From the NCBI GenBank assembly GCA_023434665.1, contig JAEYSM010000039.1, positions 1 to 30,438 on the forward strand: DNA of 30,438 nucleotides, given 5' to 3'. The stretch comes from Bacteroidota bacterium. GTDB lineage: Bacteria > Bacteroidota > Bacteroidia > Bacteroidales > Lentimicrobiaceae. The notes below the pieces were generated by a model. That model was not told the origin of the DNA. It worked only from the letters and a program-made list of their open reading frames with translations, and searched no databases. Shown here in pieces: positions 25,842 through 30,438 of the stretch. Numbering within the stretch: position 1 is the first letter of the stretch; each line of letters begins with the position of its first letter. Made by a program: the position numbers and the translations under genes.

Positions 25842-26786
25842 ATGAAGAAAATAACTGTAATTGGTGCCGGAAATGTGGGTGCCACGTGTGCAAATGTAAT
25901 TGCTCATAAAGACCTTACACGCGAAGTTGTACTTGTTGATATTAAGGAAGGAGTTGCCGAAGGTAAAGCTCTCGATATATGGCAAACATCTTCAATCAAC
26001 AATTTCAATACTCGAGTGGTTGGTGTTACAAATGACTACCTGAGAACTAAGGGTTCTTCTATTGTTGTAATAACTTCAGGTTTGCCTCGAAAACCCGGAA
26101 TGAGCAGAGACGATCTGATCAAGACAAATGCTTCGATTGTGATAGAGGTTACTCAAAAAGTAATCAAATATTCACCTGAAGCCATTATTATTGTTGTTTC
26201 AAATCCACTCGACGTAATGACATATGCTGCCTACAAAGCAGCCCGCAAACAGTCGGAAAAGGTATTTGGAATGGCTGGTATCCTGGATACTGGCCGTTAT
26301 AAGGCATTTTTGGCCGAAGCACTTGACGTATCTCCCAAAGACATCCATTCATTGCTTTTAGGTGGTCATGGTGACTCAATGGTTCCACTGCCACGGTTCA
26401 CATCAATCGCGGGAATTCCGGTAACCGATTTGCTGAATAAGGAAGAGATTGACAAAATTGTGCAGAGAACAAAAAAAGGGGGAGGAGAGCTGGTTAACCT
26501 TATGGGGACTTCAGCATGGTATGCTCCGGGTGCAGCAGCAGCTCAGATGGTTGAAGCAATTGTTGACGACCAAAAGCGGATATTCCCTGTATGCGCTTAT
26601 CTTGATGGGGAATACGGATTACAGGATGTATATATGGGAGTGCCCGTTAAACTTGGTGCTAAAGGTATTGAAGAGATCATTGAATTGAACCTGACTCCCG
26701 AAGAACATAAAATGATGGTTGACTCAGCCAATGATGTTAAGGCAACAATGAAAGTATTAGACGAAATGAATTTGTTTGAAGACTAA
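25842..26786 (+). CDS. mdh: Malate dehydrogenase (LDH-like)
   Basis: 314 residues. It interconverts malate and oxaloacetate with NAD in the TCA cycle or its reductive branch. The Rossmann motif GAGNVGATCA begins at residue 8, with Asp 33 (VLVDIKEG) selecting NAD. The mobile loop reads SGLPRKPGMSR (Arg 83, Arg 89); an Arg rather than Gln in that loop indicates malate rather than lactate. The catalytic pair is Asp 149/Arg 152 in GILDTGRYKAF and His 176 in LLLGGHGDSMVPL. The gene stands alone, with a strong terminator at 26826-26850. Its 130-bp upstream gap holds no convincing consensus promoter. Confidence 0.96.
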   Translation: MKKITVIGAGNVGATCANVIAHKDLTREVVLVDIKEGVAEGKALDIWQTSSINNFNTRVVGVTNDYLRTKGSSIVVITSGLPRKPGMSRDDLIKTNASIVIEVTQKVIKYSPEAIIIVVSNPLDVMTYAAYKAARKQSEKVFGMAGILDTGRYKAFLAEALDVSPKDIHSLLLGGHGDSMVPLPRFTSIAGIPVTDLLNKEEIDKIVQRTKKGGGELVNLMGTSAWYAPGAAAAQMVEAIVDDQKRIFPVCAYLDGEYGLQDVYMGVPVKLGAKGIEEIIELNLTPEEHKMMVDSANDVKATMKVLDEMNLFED

Positions 26787-26801
26787 CACTTATTATTTTT
26801 G
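26771..26801 (+). promoter_or_regulatory. Consensus promoter at the end of mdh, upstream of the sirtuin gene
   Basis: TTTG (26771-26774) and TATTTTTG (26794-26801) are exactly 19 nt apart, an excellent Bacteroidota promoter. It overlaps the last codons of mdh and would start transcription near 26808, just before the hairpin at 26826-26844 and about 95 nt before the sirtuin start. Confidence 0.55.
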
Positions 26802-26825
26802 CAAAGCGGATCGAAATAAAGTAGA

Positions 26826-26850
26826 GGGGCGATATTTTCGCCCCTTATTT
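26826..26850 (+). terminator. Terminator-like hairpin between mdh and the sirtuin gene
   Basis: GGGGCGA (26826-26832) and TCGCCCC (26838-26844) form a perfect 7-bp GC-rich stem with a TATTT loop, followed by TTATTTG. It is the likely mdh terminator, and because a promoter lies just upstream it could also act as an attenuator in the sirtuin leader. Confidence 0.75.
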
Positions 26851-26901
26851 GTGACCAAAGATCTTTTGAAGTGTTAATTTATTGAGAAACAGGCCCAACC
26901 T

Positions 26902-27591
26902 ATGAAAAAGAAAGTAGTCGTACTAACCGGAGCAGGTATGAGTGCCGAAAGTGGACTGAGAACTTTCAGGGATACGAATGGATTATGGGAAGAATATCAC
27001 ATTGAGGATGTTGCTACTTATGATGGATGGCTTAGGAATCCCGAGATGGTATTGGATTTTTATAACAAACGCCGATCGCAACTACTAACTGCTCAACCTA
27101 ATGATGCACACAAGGCTTTGGTCCGACTAGAAGAGAAATTTCATGTAAATATAATTACTCAGAACGTTGATGACTTACATGAACGAGCTGGTTCAACAAA
27201 TGTTCTGCATCTTCATGGTGAATTGACCAAGGTTAGGAGCGTTGCATACCCCGAACTGGTTTATTCAATAGGTTATGATGAAATTAAGTTAGGTGATAAA
27301 TGTGAAAAAGGACAACAACTACGTCCTCACATAGTATGGTTTGGCGAAGCCGTCCCATTGATTGAGTTAGCTGCTGAAATAGTTTCATTTGCTGATTATC
27401 TGCTCATCATAGGAACCTCACTTCAGGTATATCCTGCTGCAGGACTTATGCACTATGCACCTGCACAGAGTATTAAATATCTCATAGATCCAAACGCTTC
27501 CTATCATGCCAGTGTTAATGTTATAAGACAGCCGGCAGGAAAAGCAGTACCTGTACTTGTAAATTCACTTTTAGATGAGATTGCTGTATGA
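26902..27591 (+). CDS. Sir2-family NAD-dependent protein deacylase (CobB-like, class III)
   Basis: 229 residues. Sirtuins remove acyl groups from lysines, using NAD. Visible are GAGMSAESGLRTFRD (NAD loop, residues 10-23), TQNVDDLHERAG (86-97), the catalytic His 105 in HLHGE, VVWFGE-like IVWFGEAVP, and GTSLQVYPAAGL. Tyr 54 and Arg 57 in FYNKRRSQL form the Y-x2-R motif of class III enzymes (SIRT5, CobB) that recognise succinyl/malonyl-lysine. The four zinc-binding cysteines are missing: the protein has one Cys in total, in GDKCEKG. Related Bacteroidota proteins appear to share this, so the gene is not necessarily damaged. It overlaps the FKBP gene by 4 bp (ATGA). Confidence 0.92.
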   Translation: MKKKVVVLTGAGMSAESGLRTFRDTNGLWEEYHIEDVATYDGWLRNPEMVLDFYNKRRSQLLTAQPNDAHKALVRLEEKFHVNIITQNVDDLHERAGSTNVLHLHGELTKVRSVAYPELVYSIGYDEIKLGDKCEKGQQLRPHIVWFGEAVPLIELAAEIVSFADYLLIIGTSLQVYPAAGLMHYAPAQSIKYLIDPNASYHASVNVIRQPAGKAVPVLVNSLLDEIAV

Positions 27592-28037
27592 AACGAATTA
27601 TAATTTTACTGGCAGTGCTGGTTCCTTTTTTATCTGCATGTAAAAAGGATGATTTTAAAGAAAAAGACGACCAGATAATTCGCGACTATCTGGCGGCAGA
27701 AGGACTAACTGCACAAAAGACCTCATCGGGGCTTTATTATATTATTGAAAATCCCGGTAATTTTCCGCGGCCTACAATAAATAGTACCGTGTATGTGCAC
27801 TATACCGGCATGCTGACAAGTAAAAAAATATTTGATACTACTTCAGGAGACAATCCTGCCAGATTTCCATTAAATAGTGTGATAAAAGGATGGCAGGAAG
27901 GCCTGCAACTTTTTGGTGTGGGAGGAAAGGGAATGTTGTTCATACCATCGCATCTGGGTTATGGGAGTTCAATACAACCTGGAATACCCGCAAATTCGGT
28001 TCTCATATTTCAAGTCCATTTGATTGAAGTAGAATAA
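27588..28037 (+). CDS. FKBP-type peptidyl-prolyl cis-trans isomerase lipoprotein
   Basis: 149 residues. A signal peptide ends in a canonical lipobox LSAC (Cys 18). The next residues KKDDFKEKDD match the K-(D/E)2-type export signal that directs lipoproteins to the Bacteroidota cell surface. A short helical linker leads to one FKBP domain (about 55-149): SGLYYIIENPG, VYVHYTGMLTSKKIFDTT, FPLNSVIKGWQEGLQLFGVGGKGMLFIPSHLGYG, IPANSVLIFQVHLIEVE. The catalytic-pocket residues Tyr, Phe-Asp, Val-Ile and Trp of FKBPs are present. It should assist folding of exported proteins in the periplasm or at the surface. The start codon overlaps the sirtuin stop by 4 bp. Confidence 0.92.
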   Translation: MKRIIILLAVLVPFLSACKKDDFKEKDDQIIRDYLAAEGLTAQKTSSGLYYIIENPGNFPRPTINSTVYVHYTGMLTSKKIFDTTSGDNPARFPLNSVIKGWQEGLQLFGVGGKGMLFIPSHLGYGSSIQPGIPANSVLIFQVHLIEVE

Positions 28038-28082
28038 TAAAATTAAGAAATAGGCGTAGTTTGGAGATTTTGACGAAAAATC

Positions 28083-28113
28083 TTTGCGTCTGCTTATTAT
28101 TAATTTATATTTG
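28083..28113 (+). promoter_or_regulatory. Promoter of recX-prfB
   Basis: TTTG (28083-28086) and TATATTTG (28106-28113) are 19 nt apart, matching the Bacteroidota consensus, about 31 bp upstream of the recX start at 28145. Confidence 0.65.
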
Positions 28114-28144
28114 CAGTATAAATAAATGTCTAAAATAATTAGAT

Positions 28145-28612
28145 ATGAGCGGACTAAATAAAGAAATTGCTAAAATTCGCCGTTGGTGTGCCATGCAGGA
28201 AAGATGCCTGGTAGATGTAAAAATTCATGCTTTAGCACTTGGTTTGTCTGAAAAAGTAGCCGAAAAAGCTATTGAAGCTCTGATTGATGAAGGTTTCATT
28301 GATGAGGAGCGTTATGCAAAAATCTATGCCGGAAGTAAATTCCGTAATAAGAATTGGGGCCGTGCAAGAATTATTGGAGAGCTTAAAGCCCGCCAAATCC
28401 CTAATGACATAATCAAAACAGCTCTTGCTGAAATTGATGAAGAAGAGTATAGAAACAGGATCATCGAGATGGTGGAACATAAACTTGCGGTAACAGATAG
28501 ATCGAATACTGCACTATATAAGCACCGCCTTGCCAAAACAGCTGTCGCCAAAGGTTATGAAAACGAGCTGGTGTTTGAGATCATTGATGAACTTTTAAAA
28601 AACAAGAAGTAA
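28145..28612 (+). CDS. recX: Regulatory protein RecX
   Basis: 155 residues, normal for RecX, which binds RecA filaments and limits their activity. The three-helix repeats characteristic of the family are visible: CLVDVKIHALALGLSEKVAEKAIEALIDEGFIDEERYA, then KNWGRARIIGELKARQIPNDIIKTALAEID, then a third repeat around KTAVAKGYENELVFEIIDELL. The first repeat shows the typical IDEERYA and the second the RIIGELKARQI motif. recA is not adjacent. The stop codon is 4 bp before the prfB start, so recX and prfB share the promoter at 28083-28113; I know of no functional reason for this pairing. Confidence 0.9.
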   Translation: MSGLNKEIAKIRRWCAMQERCLVDVKIHALALGLSEKVAEKAIEALIDEGFIDEERYAKIYAGSKFRNKNWGRARIIGELKARQIPNDIIKTALAEIDEEEYRNRIIEMVEHKLAVTDRSNTALYKHRLAKTAVAKGYENELVFEIIDELLKNKK

Positions 28613-28616
28613 TAAT

Positions 28617-29712
28617 ATGGTTCAAAAAGAGCAAGTGAATGACCTGAGGAAGAGATTGGATGCTCTGAGGAGGTTTCTTTGACATTGATGGAAAACTAAA
28701 TCAGATAAAGGAAGAGGAAGCAATTTCACATCAGCCCGACTTTTGGAATGACCCCAAAAAGGCTGAAATGCTCATGAAATCAATACAAGAAAAGAAGAAA
28801 TGGACTACGGAATTCGAGTCAGCTGTTTCTTCTTTCGATGATTTAGTGGTAATTACTGATTTCTATGAAGCAGGCGATGCTGAGGAGTCAGACCTCGACC
28901 ACCATTATGCTGCAACTTTAAAGAAAATTGAAGAGCTCGAACTGAGAAACATGCTCAGGAATGAGGAAGATCATTTAAATGCTATTCTCCAGATAAATGC
29001 CGGTGCCGGTGGTACAGAGAGTAATGATTGGGCTGCTATGCTAATGCGTATGTATGTGAGATATGGTGAGCGTAATGACTTTAAAGTCAGAGAAATCGAC
29101 ATGCACGAAGGCGATGTGGCAGGCATAAAATCTGTTACCCTCGAATTTGAAGGCGAAGATGCATTTGGATATCTTAAGAGTGAGAACGGAGTTCACCGTC
29201 TTGTAAGATTATCGCCGTTTGACTCAGCAAACAAGCGACACACTTCATTTGCTTCTGTTTATGTTTATCCGGTTGTTGATGATCGGATTGATATTCAAAT
29301 AAATCCTTCAGATATTACATGGGATACTTTTAGATCAAGTGGTCCGGGTGGTCAAAACGTAAATAAAGTTGAAACAGCTGTCAGGTTACGGCATGAACCT
29401 ACCGGCATTATTATAGAATGCCAGGTAACAAGATCGCAGGGACAAAACAGAGAAAAAGCTCTCCAAATGTTAAAGTCGCAATTGTATGAGATAGAACTTC
29501 GTAAAAAGAGAGAAGCAATTGCAGCCATTGAGGGTAAAAAGAAGAAGATAGAATGGGGATCACAAATCAGAAGTTATGTGCTTCACCCTTATAAGTTGGT
29601 AAAAGATTTGCGTACAGATTTCGAAACATCTGATACCTCAGAGGTTCTTGATGGCGGACTTAACGATTTCATTAAGGCATATCTTATGGAATTTGGAAGC
29701 GAAGAAGCATAA
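28617..29712 (+). CDS. prfB: Peptide chain release factor 2, read through a +1 programmed frameshift
   Basis: RF2 releases the nascent chain at UGA and UAA stops. Translation starts at ATG 28617 and runs 21 codons (MVQKEQVNDLRKRLDALRRF, then Leu) to an in-frame TGA at 28680-28682. A +1 shift at CTT then continues from GAC (28681) to the stop at 29710-29712, giving 364 residues, the normal RF2 length. The second frame resumes DIDGKLNQIKEEEA and QPDFWNDPKKA, as expected for domain 1. The RF2-specific SPF tripeptide (VRLSPFDSANKRH) reads UGA/UAA, and the catalytic GGQ is in SSGPGGQNVNKVETAVRL. A reading frame taken only from ATG 28768 would miss about 50 residues. A terminator hairpin follows at 29733-29769. 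Confidence 0.96.
28668..28683 (+). promoter_or_regulatory. prfB +1 programmed frameshift site
   Basis: The site reads AGG AGG TTT CTT TGA C. The internal Shine-Dalgarno AGGAGG lies 3 nt before the slippery CTT, and the weak UGAC stop context follows, as in the known RF2 autoregulatory site. Low RF2 stalls at UGA and promotes the shift, so RF2 controls its own synthesis. Confidence 0.95.
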
Positions 29713-29732
29713 AATCCATAGCATTTTAAATA

Positions 29733-29769
29733 ATGAAAGGGACTATTTCAATTGAATAGTCCCTTTCAT
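29733..29769 (+). terminator. Terminator hairpin after prfB
   Basis: Two 15-nt arms, 29733-29747 and 29755-29769, are perfectly complementary around a 7-nt loop (TCAATTG). The stem includes GGGACTATT/AATAGTCCC. It begins 20 bp after the prfB stop. The 3' flank is GTTTATAATA rather than a long T-run, and the 5' flank is AT-rich, so function in either direction is possible. Confidence 0.7.
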
Positions 29770-29786
29770 GTTTATAATATAAACAT
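29768..29786. repeat. AT-rich near-palindrome
   Basis: ATGTTTATA and TATAAACAT flank a single A, immediately after and overlapping the prfB terminator by two bases. It could be a protein-binding dyad or simply part of the terminator tail. Confidence 0.35.
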
Positions 29787-29801
29787 CAATAAAAGATTGA
29801 G

Positions 29802-29918
29802 ATGAAGTTGATACTGATCTGCATATTCTTCGGTCTTCCTGCGGTACTGATCTACATAAATTGCTTTTTATGTAGATCAGTACCGTTTAAGAATTGGAGA
29901 ATGTGTAGATTGCAGTAA
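29802..29918 (+). CDS. Possible 38-residue hydrophobic small protein (doubtful)
   Basis: From ATG 29802 a frame of 38 codons ends at TAA 29916. It begins MKLILICIFFGLPAVLIYIN, a plausible single transmembrane segment, then a cysteine- and arginine-bearing tail. The reading frame runs straight through the perfect hairpin at 29842-29885, which argues that the DNA is selected for structure rather than coding. There is no clear ribosome-binding site. It is listed only because the hydrophobic profile is unlike random AT-rich sequence. Confidence 0.15.
   Translation: MKLILICIFFGLPAVLIYINCFLCRSVPFKNWRMCRLQ
29842..29885. repeat. Perfect 19-bp inverted repeat
   Basis: Arms 29842-29860 and 29867-29885 are exactly complementary around a TTGCTT loop. 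An imperfect copy of the left arm lies upstream at 29810-29825 (TACTGATCTGCATA against TACTGATCTACATA in the hairpin arm). There is no T-tract, so it is not a standard terminator. Confidence 0.75.
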
Positions 29919-30033
29919 AACCAATCTCATGTTAAGGCTGATAGCTACCTCTGAAAATCATAGAATTCTAAGAAATTAAAATAGTATTAAAATTTAAAGT
30001 AGTATAAAGTTAGGGTAATCAAAAATAAGTATC

Positions 30034-30041
30034 TAATTTTG
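30034..30041 (+). promoter_or_regulatory. Possible -7 element of methylmalonyl-CoA epimerase
   Basis: TAATTTTG matches TAnnTTTG and lies 17 bp upstream of the start codon at 30059, implying a very short leader. The -33 region offers only TTAG at about 30010. Confidence 0.4.
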
Positions 30042-30058
30042 CAAAAATTTTCAAAGAA

Positions 30059-30438
30059 ATGAAACCTACACATATTGAACACATTGGCATCGCCGTTAAA
30101 GATCTTAATGCAAGCATTCCGTACTACGAAAACGTCTTAGGATTAAAGTGCTATGCGGTTGAAGAAGTAAAAGACCAAAAAGTTAAAACAGCTTTTTTTA
30201 TGATCGGACAAACAAAAATTGAGCTATTAGAATCAACAGATCCTGAAGGGCCAATAGGAAAGTTCATCGAAAAAAAAGGTGAGGGAATTCACCATATAGC
30301 TTATGCAGTGGAAAATATAGAGCAGGCACTTGAGGAGACTGCAGAAAAAGGCGTTCAATTAATTGATAAAACTCCTCGTGCCGGAGCGGAAGGGATGACT
30401 ATTGCATTTCTGCATCCAAAATCAACTTTTGGAGTGCT
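30059..30438 (+). CDS. mce: Methylmalonyl-CoA epimerase (3' end outside window)
   Basis: The first 126 residues are present; the family is about 135 long, so only a few C-terminal residues are lost. The enzyme epimerises (R)- and (S)-methylmalonyl-CoA between propionyl-CoA carboxylation/decarboxylation and the B12-dependent mutase. It is a VOC-fold metalloenzyme. The two repeats are visible: IEHIGIAVKDLNASIPYYE with the metal-ligand His 8, TKIELLES, then GIHHIAYAVENIEQALEE with the second His, and DKTPRAGAEGMTIAFLHPKS. The last metal-ligand Glu is beyond the window edge. In Bacteroidota this enzyme often lies beside methylmalonyl-CoA decarboxylase/carboxylase subunits, which would be expected downstream. 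Confidence 0.93.
   Translation, partial: MKPTHIEHIGIAVKDLNASIPYYENVLGLKCYAVEEVKDQKVKTAFFMIGQTKIELLESTDPEGPIGKFIEKKGEGIHHIAYAVENIEQALEETAEKGVQLIDKTPRAGAEGMTIAFLHPKSTFGV

Larger units (their letters stand above)
29713..30058. other. Intergenic region rich in inverted repeats
   Basis: These 346 bp separate prfB from methylmalonyl-CoA epimerase. They hold a terminator-like hairpin (29733-29769), an AT-rich dyad (29768-29786), a perfect 19-bp hairpin with an extra imperfect left arm (29810-29885), a possible 38-codon hydrophobic reading frame (29802-29918), and a -7 element (30034-30041). Bases 29919-30033 are AT-rich with nothing I can name. Confidence 0.6.

Noticed and set aside
26449..26688. 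Open frame of 79 codons within mdh
   Set aside because: It is out of frame inside conserved malate dehydrogenase sequence with intact catalytic motifs in the main frame.
28617..28767. In-frame TGA in prfB as a sign of a pseudogene or sequencing error
   Set aside because: The context AGGAGG-TTT-CTT-TGA-C is the conserved programmed frameshift site and the second frame is fully intact to the normal RF2 length.
29842..29885. CRISPR repeat or standard intrinsic terminator
   Set aside because: There is one hairpin and one imperfect half-copy without regularly spaced repeats, and no T-tract follows the stem.

Overview
The window is ordinary chromosomal core and near-core DNA from a member of the Bacteroidota, most likely a Bacteroidales-like or related heterotroph. 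The evidence is the 2413-residue SprA/Sov translocon of the type IX secretion system beside ruvA and gcvH, a TonB-dependent receptor preceded by two lipoprotein genes, lipoproteins with acidic residues just after the acylated cysteine, a DUF4837 protein, and several promoters that match the Bacteroidota pattern TTTG - 19/20 nt - TAnnTTTG. The DNA is AT-rich by eye. I see no rRNA or tRNA gene, CRISPR array, transposase or phage gene.

Layout. 1-687 is the 3' end of lnt (apolipoprotein N-acyltransferase). 4640-689 (minus) is a three-gene unit of two paralogous surface-type lipoproteins followed by a TonB-dependent receptor. 4797-7721 (plus) is an acyl-CoA dehydrogenase with its electron-transfer flavoprotein (etfB, etfA). 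9633-7726 (minus) is tyrS-purN. 9773-10789 is an NAD-dependent epimerase/reductase. 12247-10808 (minus) is an MltF-type lytic transglycosylase. 15440-12592 (minus) is an MltD-type transglycosylase with three LysM repeats, overlapping a DUF4837 lipoprotein gene. 16278-15595 is a TonB-family protein. 24869-16448 (minus) is ruvA-sprA-gcvH. 24995-25711 is a small outer-membrane beta-barrel. 25842-26786 is malate dehydrogenase. 26902-28037 is a sirtuin overlapping an FKBP lipoprotein gene. 28145-29712 is recX-prfB, with prfB carrying the +1 programmed frameshift. From 30059 to the window edge is methylmalonyl-CoA epimerase, cut at its 3' end.

How the genes fit together. Much of the window serves the cell envelope: lipoprotein maturation (lnt), peptidoglycan remodelling (two transglycosylases), TonB energy coupling with a TonB-dependent receptor, type IX secretion (SprA) and surface lipoproteins. 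The rest is central metabolism (acyl-CoA oxidation with ETF, malate dehydrogenase, methylmalonyl-CoA epimerase), translation (TyrS, RF2) and DNA repair control (RuvA, RecX).

Most of this is conserved and known. The parts that deserve a second look are the receptor/lipoprotein locus, the zinc-site-less sirtuin coupled to a probably surface-exposed FKBP, the sirtuin leader in which a consensus promoter fires directly into a terminator-like hairpin, and the 346-bp gap before methylmalonyl-CoA epimerase, which holds three dyads including a hairpin with two competing left arms.
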